Shown: positions 23,813 through 31,795 of the stretch, one piece after another
How positions within the stretch are numbered: the stretch's first letter is position 1
How the letters are laid out: each line of letters opens with the position of its first letter
Source: Actinoallomurus sp963799975
GTDB lineage: Bacteria > Actinomycetota > Actinomycetes > Streptosporangiales > Streptosporangiaceae
Length of the DNA stretch: 64,000 bases
Direction: 5' to 3'
Assembly: GCA_963799975.1 (NCBI GenBank)
Contig: CAWCZF010000002.1
Span: forward strand, 992,001 to 1,056,000
Made by a program: the position numbers and the translations under genes
Notes under the pieces: generated by a model
Told to the model about the DNA's origin: nothing
Database searches by the model: none
Seen by the model: the letters and a program-made list of their open reading frames with translations, nothing else

Positions 23813-24406
23813 ATGAACGCGGTTCGCGACGCCACCGCTCCCGACGCCGATCCGCTCGCCGCGGTGCTGGGCCGCGCCTTCGCCGACGATCCGGTGTGGC
23901 GCTGGATGTTCCCGCGGCATCCGGAACGCATGGCCCGCATGTTCGCGATGCTGCTCCGCCACGCGCACCTGCCGAACGGCGTCAGCGAGCTGGCCGAGTA
24001 CCGCGGCCGTATCCTCGCCGGGGCGCTGTGGGACCCGCCGGGCCGCTGGAAGATCTCCGTCGCCGCCCAGCTCCGCCAGCTCCCCGCCCTGGTGAGCGTG
24101 CTGGGCACCCGCACGTACCCGGTCATGCGCGGGCTGGCCGAGATCGAGCGCGCGCATCCGCTCGAACCGCACTGGTACCTGGCCGTGCTCGGCACCGACC
24201 CGGCCGCGCAGGGGCACGGGTTCGGCACGGCACTGCTGTGGTCGCGGCTGTCCCGCTGTGACGACCGGCGCTTCCCGGCGTACCTGGAGTCCTCCAAGGA
24301 GGGCAACATCCCGTACTACGAGCGGTTCGGCTTCCGCGTGACCGGCGAGCTGCGGCTGCCGCGCGGCGGCCCGTGCGTCTGGCCTATGTGGCGTAACCCG
24401 CAGTAG
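23813..24406 (+). CDS. GNAT-family N-acetyltransferase
   Basis: 197 residues, ATG at 23813. The GNAT fold is indicated by 'WYLAVLGTDPAAQGHGFGTALL' (acetyl-CoA loop Q-x-x-G-x-G, ~134-142) and 'YLESSKEGNIPYYERFGFRVTGEL' (C-terminal strand). 'VWRWMFPRHPERMARMFAMLL' at the N-terminus is typical of the actinobacterial branch similar to puromycin N-acetyltransferase. Its 3' end overlaps the convergent LysR gene by 23 bp. The acceptor is unknown. Confidence 0.87.
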   Translation: MNAVRDATAPDADPLAAVLGRAFADDPVWRWMFPRHPERMARMFAMLLRHAHLPNGVSELAEYRGRILAGALWDPPGRWKISVAAQLRQLPALVSVLGTRTYPVMRGLAEIERAHPLEPHWYLAVLGTDPAAQGHGFGTALLWSRLSRCDDRRFPAYLESSKEGNIPYYERFGFRVTGELRLPRGGPCVWPMWRNPQ

Positions 24407-25343
24407 CCGACGGGAGATCCGCCAGGTCGACGTCGGGCAGCCAGTCCGCCGCCGGGTCGTACTCCAGCCAGCGGCGGCGCCGCCCGGTCTCGGCGAACCC
24501 GAGCAGCAGCGGCGGCAGTAGCTGGTGCGGTTCGTGCCGCCGCCACAGCAGCGACCAGGCGTACAGGGGCGTGGGGTCGACCAGGGGTACGGCCCGCAGG
24601 CCTGGCGGCAGCGGCGCGTCGGCGGGCAGGAGTGAGACCTGCCGCGGCTCGGCGCGCAGGTGCTCGGCGAGCGCGCCGAGCCCGAGGTTGACGCCGCCGA
24701 AGTCGGCCGGCACGCCGAAGTGGGCGGCGAACCTCCGCAGGTAGTCCAGCCGGTCGATCGCGGCCGGGAACCAGAGCGCGCCGTCACGCAACTCCCCCGG
24801 CCGCAGCCGTACGCGCCCGGCCAGCGGGTGCCCGGCGCTCATGACGGCGTCGAGCGGCTCCAGGCGTACGAGACGGTGCGTCAGCGTGCCGGCGTCCTCC
24901 AGCGGATGGACCCGGCCGAACCCGGCGTCGATCTCGCCGCGGCGCAGGGAGGTCACGGCGGCGGGCAGGTCGCGGCTGGCCCCGAGCTCCACGCCGAGGT
25001 CCGGAACCTCGGCCAGCGCCTCACGTACGGTACGGGTCGGGACGTACATGTGGCCCCAGACGTCGAGGCGCAGCGGGCGGTCCTCGCGCCGCGCCGCGGC
25101 CACGGCGAGGTCGCCCGCGGAGACCGCGCGGATGGCCGGTTCGAGGAAGCGCCGCCCGGCCTCGGTCAGCTCGACGCCGGCCTTGCCGCGGGTGAACAGC
25201 CGGACGCCGAGGTCGTCCTCCAGGCGTGCGACGCGCTTGGACAACGCCTGCTGGCTGAGGGACAGGTGCTCGGCCGCGCGTCCGAAGTGCAGCCGCTCGG
25301 CGGCCGCGACGAACGCGCGCACCCGCGCCAGGTCCAGGTCCAC
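24384..25343 (-). CDS. LysR-family regulator, likely controller of the adjacent MFS exporter
   Basis: 319 residues from the GTG at 25343, chosen because GGAGGGAGG lies just upstream and the HTH begins immediately ('RVRAFVAAAERLHFGRAAEHLSLSQ' then 'QALSKRVARLEDDLGVRLFTR'). The effector domain runs ~90-295. It is divergent from an MFS transporter, with a 17-bp inverted repeat between them. Drug- or metabolite-responsive control of that exporter is the most likely role. Confidence 0.9.
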   Translation of the reverse strand: MDLDLARVRAFVAAAERLHFGRAAEHLSLSQQALSKRVARLEDDLGVRLFTRGKAGVELTEAGRRFLEPAIRAVSAGDLAVAAARREDRPLRLDVWGHMYVPTRTVREALAEVPDLGVELGASRDLPAAVTSLRRGEIDAGFGRVHPLEDAGTLTHRLVRLEPLDAVMSAGHPLAGRVRLRPGELRDGALWFPAAIDRLDYLRRFAAHFGVPADFGGVNLGLGALAEHLRAEPRQVSLLPADAPLPPGLRAVPLVDPTPLYAWSLLWRRHEPHQLLPPLLLGFAETGRRRRWLEYDPAADWLPDVDLADLPSATAGYAT

Positions 25344-25407
25344 CCGGCCTCCCTCCGTCGTCCTCGCGGAACAAGGGCGGCGCGCGGGGATATTCCTGAC
25401 CAGGCAC

Positions 25408-25424
25408 GACAACCGGTGGTTGTC
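25408..25424. promoter_or_regulatory. Inverted repeat in the LysR/MFS divergent promoter
   Basis: GACAACC-GGT-GGTTGTC, perfect 7-bp arms around a 3-bp centre, midway between the two start codons. Position and symmetry suit an operator for the LysR protein (T-N11-A class). Confidence 0.6.
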
Positions 25425-25515
25425 AGCGTCTCCGATCGGCTGTTGGACCGGCCACCTGCGGGGGCGGTGTCCTTGGTCCCTCGGATCGTGATCGAGATCT
25501 CGGGAGGGATCGAAC

Positions 25516-27000
25516 GTGAAGCGCAGCGCTCTCGTGCTGTTCACCGTGTGCGTCGCGTGCCTGCTGATGCCGTTCGCCATGGCCGGGGTCTCGGTGGCCC
25601 TGCCGGACATCGGCGTCGGCCTGCACGCCGGGCTCGCCCCGGTCCAGTGGGTCGTCAACGGCTATGACCTGGCGTTCGGCAGCCTGATGCTGGCCTTCGG
25701 CTCGCTGGCCGACCTGTTCGGCCGCCGGCGACTGTTCACCGTCGGCGTGGCCGTGTTCGCCGGGGCCGCGCTGCTCGGCGCGCTCGCCTGGAACATCGTC
25801 GCGCTCGACCTGGCGCGCGCCCTGGCCGGCGTGGGCGCGGCGGCGACGATCACCAGCGGCAGCGCGCTGCTGGCGCAGACGTTCGAGGGCCCGGCGCGTG
25901 CGCGGGCGTTCGGCGCCTTCGGCACGGTCGTCGGGCTGGGCCTGGCGTTCGGCGCGACGCTCGCCGGGGCGCTGGTGCACGCGCTCGGCTGGCGGTCGGT
26001 GTTCGCGGTGCCGGCGGTGATCGGGGGCGGCCTGCTGCTGCTCACCCGCGCCCTGCCTGAGTCGCGCAACCCGGACGCGCGCCGCGTCGACGTCGCGGGC
26101 ACGGTCACCTTCACGGCCGCGCTCGTACTGCTGATCTTCGCGCTGATCGAGGGGCCGCAGGCGGGCTGGGCACGGCCGCAGGTCGTCGGCGGATTCGCCG
26201 GGTTCGTGCTGCTCATCGGCGCGTTCGCCGCCGTGGAGCGCCGTACGGCCGAGCCGATGTTCGACCTCTCCCTCCTGGCACAGCGGCGGTTCCTGGGCCT
26301 GTGCCTGGCCGTGACGGCGTTCGTCGCGGTGTTCACGCCACTCGCCATGGACCTGCCGTCGTACCTCATCGCCACCGGCGGCATCGGCGCCGCGCGTGCG
26401 GGCGTGTGGATGATGATGCTCGGCGTGCCGACGCTCCTGTTCCCGGCGGCGGCGGCCTACGCCACCCGCTGGATCCCGGCTCGGCACCAGGTCGTCGCCG
26501 CGCTCCTGCTCTCCGGCGGCGGCGCGGCCTGGCTCACCGTGATCCGGCCCGGCGGCGGCCCCGCGGCCGTCCTCGGCCCGCTCGTCCTCATCGGCGCGGG
26601 CATCGGCATCTCCTTCGGCCTGCTGGACAACCTCGCGGTCAGCAGCGTGGCGCCGGCGCGCGCCGGGATGGCGGCCGGCATGTTCAACACGACGCGGATC
26701 GGCGGGGAGACCATCGCCATCGCCGTCGTGGGATCGCTGCTGGTGAGCTTCACCGCTAGCCGCCTCGGCGACGGCGGTGCCGCGAACCTGCTCAACCAGG
26801 GCGACCTGGCCGGCGCGGTCGCCCGCGGCGTCCCGGCTCATGCGGCGGCGGCGGCCTACACCGGGGCGCTGCACACGGTGTCGTGGGTGCTCGCGGCGGT
26901 CTGCGCGGTGACGGCTCCGGCGGTGGCGTGCCTCCTGCGCGAGCCACGTACGGCGGCCGGGCCGGTCACCGAGCCGCTGCCGGAGCGCGCCGCGGCCTGA
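25516..27000 (+). CDS. MFS drug:H+ antiporter, DHA2 (EmrB/QacA) type
   Basis: 494 residues, GTG start behind GGGAGGGATC. The first helix is 'LVLFTVCVACLLMPFAMAGVSVALPDIG', with the DHA2 motif 'VQWVVNGYDLAFGSLML' and motif A 'GSLADLFGRRRLFTVG'. Motif C-like 'GFGLAFGATLAGALV' follows. About 14 transmembrane segments are present, as expected for DHA2. It probably exports antibiotics or hydrophobic metabolites by proton antiport and is controlled by the divergent LysR gene. Confidence 0.92.
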   Translation: MKRSALVLFTVCVACLLMPFAMAGVSVALPDIGVGLHAGLAPVQWVVNGYDLAFGSLMLAFGSLADLFGRRRLFTVGVAVFAGAALLGALAWNIVALDLARALAGVGAAATITSGSALLAQTFEGPARARAFGAFGTVVGLGLAFGATLAGALVHALGWRSVFAVPAVIGGGLLLLTRALPESRNPDARRVDVAGTVTFTAALVLLIFALIEGPQAGWARPQVVGGFAGFVLLIGAFAAVERRTAEPMFDLSLLAQRRFLGLCLAVTAFVAVFTPLAMDLPSYLIATGGIGAARAGVWMMMLGVPTLLFPAAAAYATRWIPARHQVVAALLLSGGGAAWLTVIRPGGGPAAVLGPLVLIGAGIGISFGLLDNLAVSSVAPARAGMAAGMFNTTRIGGETIAIAVVGSLLVSFTASRLGDGGAANLLNQGDLAGAVARGVPAHAAAAAYTGALHTVSWVLAAVCAVTAPAVACLLREPRTAAGPVTEPLPERAAA

Positions 27001-27039
27001 AGTCGGGCCGCACGGCAGGCGCACGTGGCCGGGGGCGCG

Positions 27040-28416
27040 TCAGGCGTCGGGGAGCAGCGGGAGGGTGAGGACGAAGCGGGTGCCGAGGTCGTCGTCGGCG
27101 AGCCGCAGCGAGCCGCCGTACGCGCCGGCGATGTCACGTGAGATGGCCAGGCCGAGCCCGGTGCCGCCGGAGTCGCGCCGACGTGAGGCCGGCAGGCGGA
27201 TGAAGCGCTCGAAGATCCGCTCGCGGTCGCCGGACGCGATGGCCTCGCCGTCGTTGAAGACCTCCACGACCGCCTCGCCGTCCTCCCGGCGTACCGTCAC
27301 GATCACCTCGGAGTCGGCGTGGCGGGCGGCGTTGTCGAGCAAGTTGGTGAGCACCCGGCCGATGTCGACGTCGTTCACCCGCGCGACCACGCCGGGCTCG
27401 GCGTCCACCTTGGCCGAGACCCGGCGCGGCCGCCGGGCCACCTCGCGCTCGGCGAGGTCGGCGAGGTCGACGCGTTCGGACCGGCCCGGCAGCCCGGCCT
27501 CCCTCCGCGCGAGCGCGAGCAGCTCGGTGACGATGTTCTGCAGACGCTCGGTGTTCTTGAGCGTACGGCCGAGCGCGGCGCGCAGGTCGGTGCCCTCCGG
27601 GTCGATCAGGGCGGCCTCCAGCTCGGCGCGCAGCCCGGCGATCGGGCTGCGCAGGTCGTGGGAGACGTCGGAGACGAGACGCCGCTGCTGTTCGACCGCG
27701 GCCTCCAGCCGGTCCAGCGTGGCGTTGACGGCCAGCACCAGCCAGTGGAACTCGTGACGCTCGGGCGGGAGCGAGACGCGGCGGTGCAGGTCCGCTGCGT
27801 TGATCTCGTCGAGCTCGGCCCGGATCAGCTCGACCGGCCGCAGCCTGCGTGCGGCGAGCCACCAGCGCCAGGCCCCGGCCGCGCCGATGCTGACCGGGAT
27901 GCCCAGCGCGAGGAAGACCGCCAGCCCCGGCCGGGGGAACAGGCCCGGCTCGGGCGCCAGCACGTACACCGTGAGGACCCCGGTGCCTCCTCCGGCGAGC
28001 GCCACGGACGGCCCGGCCACCCGCATCGCGACAGAGGTGAAGCACCGGCTGCCCGGGCAGACGCGGCGGAACAGCGGCGCATCGCCCGCCGGTCGCGGCG
28101 CGCGCAGGGCCGACAGGCCGAGTACCGAACGGCTGGCGGCCACGACCTGCCGCCGCTCGTTCTGCACCTGGATCAGGCCGGGCGTGCCGCTGACGATCGG
28201 GCTGGTCAGATGCCCCGCGCGAGCGAGCGCGCCCACCTGGCGCGCGGTGAACGCGAGCTGGTTGGCGAGCTGCACGCCGGCCTGGATGCGGATGAAGGCG
28301 AGCAGCGCGCCGTACGCGAGCAGGGCGATGAGGCCCGTCACCACCATCGCGATGACGGTGACGCGCACCCTGATGAGCTGGTCGTTGGGAAGCCGCAAGA
28401 GTCTCCCGCCGTCCAC
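27040..28416 (-). CDS. Orphan membrane sensor histidine kinase
   Basis: 458 residues. Two transmembrane helices (~17-42 and ~163-188) enclose a ~120-residue extracellular domain with a Cys pair (C120, C125). A HAMP-like linker follows, then HisKA with His253 in 'LVSDVSHDLRSPIAG', N-box 'LTNLLDNAARHA', G1 'VFNDGEAI' and G2 'GTGLGLAISRDI'. G1 reads NDG rather than D-x-G-x-G, a modest deviation. No response regulator is adjacent, so its partner lies elsewhere. Convergent with the MFS gene. Confidence 0.88.
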   Translation of the reverse strand: MDGGRLLRLPNDQLIRVRVTVIAMVVTGLIALLAYGALLAFIRIQAGVQLANQLAFTARQVGALARAGHLTSPIVSGTPGLIQVQNERRQVVAASRSVLGLSALRAPRPAGDAPLFRRVCPGSRCFTSVAMRVAGPSVALAGGGTGVLTVYVLAPEPGLFPRPGLAVFLALGIPVSIGAAGAWRWWLAARRLRPVELIRAELDEINAADLHRRVSLPPERHEFHWLVLAVNATLDRLEAAVEQQRRLVSDVSHDLRSPIAGLRAELEAALIDPEGTDLRAALGRTLKNTERLQNIVTELLALARREAGLPGRSERVDLADLAEREVARRPRRVSAKVDAEPGVVARVNDVDIGRVLTNLLDNAARHADSEVIVTVRREDGEAVVEVFNDGEAIASGDRERIFERFIRLPASRRRDSGGTGLGLAISRDIAGAYGGSLRLADDDLGTRFVLTLPLLPDA

Positions 28417-29007
28417 GCGAACGCCGCCCCCCGGCGGTCGCGTACGGTAAGGAGGAATTACCCGTCAGACGTGTCCGTTACGCATTTCCGCAGGCCACAG
28501 CGTTCTTTGCCGATGCCATCCGGGCCCTGAGGATCTGTCCGGAAGCGGACGGCGTAGATCTGCGCGCTTCTGGGCACGCGCCGGCGAGAACGAGTCTCGC
28601 GCCGCGCGCCGCGGCGAATACGAATGCCGACCGCGCGTGACCGGCCGACACGCTCCGCGACGAAACGTTCGGCGCAACCGTCCCTCTCGCATCGTCTCGT
28701 TCGCATTGTCCCGACCTTCGCGACGGAACGCGTGAAGTACTGCGAGACCGTTGTGACCAGTACATTTGGTCGGATACACGAAACCACGCACCGCGTCTGG
28801 GTTCTCGGTCGTCCCGTCCCACCGATGTGTGTCAAAGTTGACACGCGACAGAATGCAGCGAAGCGGTGATACTCAACTGGGAGACATACGGTCGCGATGA
28901 CGGTCCGCCCGCCGGGCGGCTCGCACCAGAACAACTGAAACCGGAAGGATGCCGTCCTCGCCACACGTTGGCGGCAAATCGGCGTTCGTAGGGAGGCGGG
29001 AGCGCCA
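28417..29007. other. Low-GC intergenic region with palindrome
   Basis: About 590 bp with no convincing gene and clearly lower G+C than its flanks. It holds the promoter of the - strand kinase at one end and of the small + strand gene at 29008 at the other. A perfect Shine-Dalgarno-like AAGGAGGAATT at 28449-28460 leads to no sensible frame. GTACTG (28737-28742) and CAGTAC (28758-28763) form another inverted pair. An uncharacterised RNA here is possible, but I cannot support one. Confidence 0.4.
28829..28844. promoter_or_regulatory. Palindrome GTGTCAA-AG-TTGACAC
   Basis: Perfect 7-bp arms with a 2-bp centre. The right arm contains TTGACA, a consensus -35 hexamer on the + strand, although no good -10 follows at 16-18 bp. 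It is likely an operator or operator/promoter overlap about 165 bp upstream of the small membrane-protein gene. Confidence 0.45.
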
Positions 29008-29157
29008 ATGAAGAAGTACCTCACCTGGGCACTCGGGGCCTTTGTTGTTTTCTACCTGCTGAAGTCCCCGGCAGGCGCGGCTCACGTTGTGCACAACGCA
29101 CTCGGCAGTCTTACGTCGGCAGGCGACTCCTTGTCGAGGTTCGTGAACGCACTGTGA
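29008..29157 (+). CDS. Small conserved membrane protein, 49 residues
   Basis: ATG at 29008 with GGAGG 11 bases upstream; 49 codons before TGA at 29155. The sequence starts 'MKKYLTWALGAFVVFYLL' (one N-terminal membrane helix with a Lys-rich n-region), then 'KSPAGAAHVVHNALGSL', and ends with an amphipathic 'SAGDSLSRFVNAL'. I recall very similar ~48-residue proteins in Streptomyces-type genomes, with conserved 'KSP-G-A' and 'GDSL--FVN-L'. It is conserved, easily missed by gene callers, and its function is unknown. Codon use is typical of the surrounding genes. Confidence 0.75.
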   Translation: MKKYLTWALGAFVVFYLLKSPAGAAHVVHNALGSLTSAGDSLSRFVNAL

Positions 29158-29225
29158 CCCCCGGCGCGGCCCCCGCCGCGCCCCTTCCACGGTTTCCGGC
29201 GGCCTGAGCAAGTCCCGCGCGCCCT

Positions 29226-29259
29226 GTCGGTCGGCACGTTCTACAGTGTGCCGACCGAC
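29226..29259. promoter_or_regulatory. 12-bp inverted repeat upstream of the racemase gene
   Basis: GTCGGTCGGCAC (29226-29237) and GTGCCGACCGAC (29248-29259) are perfect complements around a 10-nt centre, ending 13 bp before the start codon. The ACCGAC/GTCGGT half-sites resemble TetR-type operators (PaaR-like). No TetR gene is adjacent, so the repressor would act in trans. A hairpin that masks the ribosome site is an alternative. Confidence 0.55.
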
Positions 29260-29272
29260 CTGAGAGGTGAGC

Positions 29273-30403
29273 ATGGGACCGCTGCACGGTGTCCGCGTCA
29301 TCGAGATCGCCAGTCTCGCACCCGCGCCCTTCGGCTGCATGGTGCTGTCCGACCTGGGCGCCGACGTGATCCGCGTCGACCGTCCGACGAGCGTCGGCGG
29401 CGGAGCGTCGATCGACCCGCTGGGCCGCGGCCGACGTTCGGTCGGTCTCAACCTCAAGGACCCCGCCGGGGTCGACGTGCTGCTGCGTCTCATCGAGACC
29501 GCCGACGTCCTCGTCGAGGGATTCCGCCCGGGGGTGACCGAGCGGCTCGGCTTCGGCCCGGACGTCTGCCTGGAGCGCAACCCCGGCCTCGTGTACGGCC
29601 GGATGACGGGCTGGGGCCAGGAGGGCCCGATGGCGCGGATGGCCGGCCACGACATCAACTACATCGCACTCGCCGGCGCGCTGGACCCGATCGGCCGCGC
29701 CGGCGAGCGCCCGCTGCCTCCGCTCAACCTCGTGGGCGACTTCGGCGGCGGCGGCATGCTCCTGGCCGTCGGGATCCTCGCGGCCCTGTTCGAGCGGTCG
29801 CGCTCTGGCCGGGGCCAGGTGGTGGACGCGGCCATGGTCGACGGCGCCGCGCTGCTCACCTCCTTCATCCACGGCATGCGCGGGCAGGGCCAGTGGCAGG
29901 ACGCTCGCGGCACCAACCTCCTCGACACGGGCGCGCCGTTCTATGACACCTACGAGACCTCCGACAGCCTGTTCGTGAGCGTGGGAGCCCTGGAGCCGCA
30001 GTTCTACGCGGCCCTGCTGACCGGCTTGGGCCTCGCGGGCGAGGACCTGCCGCCCCAGTACGCGCAGGACCGCTGGCCGGAGCTGAAGGCGCGTTTCACC
30101 GAGGTCTTCAAACGGCGTACGCGTGACGAGTGGGCGGAGATCTTCGACGGCACGGACGCGTGCGTGGCCCCGATCCTGAGCCTGGGCGAGGCCCCCGCAC
30201 ACCCGCACGCGGCGGCGCGTACGGGCTTCGTCGACGTGGCCGGGCTGACCCAGCCCGCGCCGGCGCCGCGCTTCAGCCGCACCGCCGCCGAGACCCCCGC
30301 ACCGCCCGTACGCCCGGGCGAGCACACGGACGCGGCCCTGCGTGAGCTGGGGCTGACCGACGAGGAGATCTCCGCGCTGCGTGAGAGCGGCTCGATCGCC
30401 TAG
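29273..30403 (+). CDS. mcr: Alpha-methylacyl-CoA racemase (CaiB/BaiF family III CoA-transferase fold)
   Basis: 376 residues, ATG after GAGAGGTGAGC. 'LHGVRVIEIASLAPAPFGCMVLSDLGADVIRVDRP' is the family's N-terminal signature in segments. With this start, His126 and Asp156 (in 'GHDINY' and 'NLVGDFGGGG') and Glu241 ('GALEPQFYA') fall at exactly the positions of the catalytic residues of Mycobacterium tuberculosis Mcr, so racemase rather than CoA-transferase activity is strongly indicated. It interconverts (R)- and (S)-2-methylacyl-CoA, needed for beta-oxidation of branched fatty acids and sterol side chains. It is cytosolic and probably under the operator upstream. Confidence 0.93.
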   Translation: MGPLHGVRVIEIASLAPAPFGCMVLSDLGADVIRVDRPTSVGGGASIDPLGRGRRSVGLNLKDPAGVDVLLRLIETADVLVEGFRPGVTERLGFGPDVCLERNPGLVYGRMTGWGQEGPMARMAGHDINYIALAGALDPIGRAGERPLPPLNLVGDFGGGGMLLAVGILAALFERSRSGRGQVVDAAMVDGAALLTSFIHGMRGQGQWQDARGTNLLDTGAPFYDTYETSDSLFVSVGALEPQFYAALLTGLGLAGEDLPPQYAQDRWPELKARFTEVFKRRTRDEWAEIFDGTDACVAPILSLGEAPAHPHAAARTGFVDVAGLTQPAPAPRFSRTAAETPAPPVRPGEHTDAALRELGLTDEEISALRESGSIA

Positions 30404-30558
30404 GCTTCGAGATCTCCGCCACCACGCCGGACGGCGACGTCGGCGTTACCGACGGCGGGTTCACCACCTGGACGGCCGACCTCCTCGGCAACGCCGAGGA
30501 ACGCCTGCTGATCAGCGGCATAGGCATCGAGCGACTCTGCCGCGTCACGTACCGCTGA
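30403..30558 (+). pseudogene. Possible C-terminal gene remnant
   Basis: Directly after the racemase stop, a frame without a start codon encodes about 51 residues, 'GFEISATTPDGDVGVTDGG' then 'FTTWTADLLGNAEERLLISG', ending at TGA 30556-30558. It has regular protein-like composition and high GC3. It looks like the end of a degraded gene, but I do not recognise the family. It overlaps the convergent chorismate mutase end by 14 bp. It could also be chance coding. Confidence 0.35.
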
Positions 30559-30865
30559 CCGGCGGCTCTCCCGCCGCGTCGCCGCGGCCGGCCTGCTCGG
30601 CGAGTTCCAGCTCGATGAAAGCGTCGATCATCGCCCGCCAGACCGACTCGGCGACCGCGGGCGCGAGACCCGCGGCCTCGGCGCGCTCACGTGCCATCGC
30701 GATCACCTTCGCCGCCCGGCCCGGCGCGCGAACCGCCTGCTCATCGGCCTTGAAGGCGGCGGCCGCACGTACGAGCGACTGCCGTTCGGCCAGCAGGCGG
30801 ATCAGGCCGACGTCGAGGTCGTCGATGCGAGCACGGACTTCCGCGAGCGATCCCGGATCGGTCAT
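30545..30865 (-). CDS. Chorismate mutase, AroQ type
   Basis: 106 residues from the ATG at 30865. All-helical AroQ pattern: helix 1 'LAEVRARIDDLDVGLIRLLAERQSLVRAAAAFK' in pieces (active-site Arg ~11 and Arg/Lys ~28, ~39), then 'RAAKVIAMARERAEAAGL' and 'VAESVWRAMIDAFIELEL'. It lacks a signal peptide, so it is cytosolic and converts chorismate to prephenate for Phe/Tyr or a secondary metabolite. No aromatic-pathway genes are adjacent. Confidence 0.85.
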   Translation of the reverse strand: MTDPGSLAEVRARIDDLDVGLIRLLAERQSLVRAAAAFKADEQAVRAPGRAAKVIAMARERAEAAGLAPAVAESVWRAMIDAFIELELAEQAGRGDAAGEPPVSGT

Positions 30866-31000
30866 GTCCCGATCGTGCCACCCTCGCGAGGCATTAATGC
30901 CCCTATTTCGGTCATATCGGTACGTCAATTCGGCCGGTGGCCGGGTTCTCCCGCGGATGCGCGGTCCGGCACGGCGGCTCGTACGCCATCCTTGTGCCCC

Positions 31001-31675
31001 ATGAGGCCAATCCGCGTCCTCATCGTCGACGACCAGGCGCTGTTCGCCGAGGCGCTCGCCGCCCGGCTCAGCGCCGAACCCGACCTTGAGGTGCTGCCCG
31101 TCGCGCATGACATCCGGCGTGCCACCGCGCTCATCGCGACAGAGTCTCCGCAGGTCGTCGTGCTCGACCTGGTGCTCGGCGAGGAGAGCGGCCTGGACGC
31201 GCTGGACATCGTGCGCCGCCGATATCCGGACGTACGCGTCGTCGTGCTCAGCGGCATCACCGACCTGGACCCCATGGTGACCGCGCTGCGCCGGGGCGCG
31301 GTGGGCTGGCTGCCCAAGACCGAGAGCGCCGACCTGGTCTCGCAGGTGATCCGCGGCGCGGCCGGGCGCGGCGGATGGATACCGCCGGAGCTGCTCGGCG
31401 AGGTGCTGCGGCGGCTGCTCGCCGACGGCGGCGGCACGGACGGCGACGACCTCGCCGACCTCACGCCGCGCGAACGCGAGGTGCTCCGCTGCATGGTCGA
31501 CGGGCTGAGCCGGCCCGAGATCGCCGGGCGCCTCGGGCTGTCGGCCAACACCGTACGCACCCACACCCAGAACCTCCTCGCCAAGCTCGACGCGCACTCC
31601 GCGCTCGAGGCGATCACCGTGGCGATGCGCGCCGGCATGCGACCGTCGAATCCCGGTGATGATCCTCCGATGTGA
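31001..31675 (+). CDS. NarL/LuxR-type response regulator
   Basis: 224 residues from the ATG at 31001. Receiver domain ~1-120 with acidic 'IVDDQ', phospho-Asp in 'VVVLDLVLGEESG' (~57), Ser in 'VVLSGITD' and Lys in 'GWLPKTES' (~106). The LuxR HTH is at ~150-215 ('LTPREREVLRCMVDGLSRPEIAGRL', 'LSANTVRTHTQNLLAKL'). No kinase is adjacent. A second regulator of the same type lies 4 kb downstream, with the glycan genes between them, suggesting joint control of surface polysaccharide. Confidence 0.9.
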   Translation: MRPIRVLIVDDQALFAEALAARLSAEPDLEVLPVAHDIRRATALIATESPQVVVLDLVLGEESGLDALDIVRRRYPDVRVVVLSGITDLDPMVTALRRGAVGWLPKTESADLVSQVIRGAAGRGGWIPPELLGEVLRRLLADGGGTDGDDLADLTPREREVLRCMVDGLSRPEIAGRLGLSANTVRTHTQNLLAKLDAHSALEAITVAMRAGMRPSNPGDDPPM

Positions 31676-31795
31676 ACGGGTCCCCCATTTGGCGTAGTTC
31701 CTCATCGTCTCGATGCCCGTTCAGGCGTGGTAACGGCACCCGTACTCTCGGCGCAGGCGAGAGGGGCGTTCGTGGAAAACGGGCGGGGCTGACCT

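Noticed and set aside
28449..28520. Perfect AAGGAGGAATT ribosome-site-like sequence
   Set aside because: The following starts close after a few codons or lack a plausible protein; left as part of the intergenic region.
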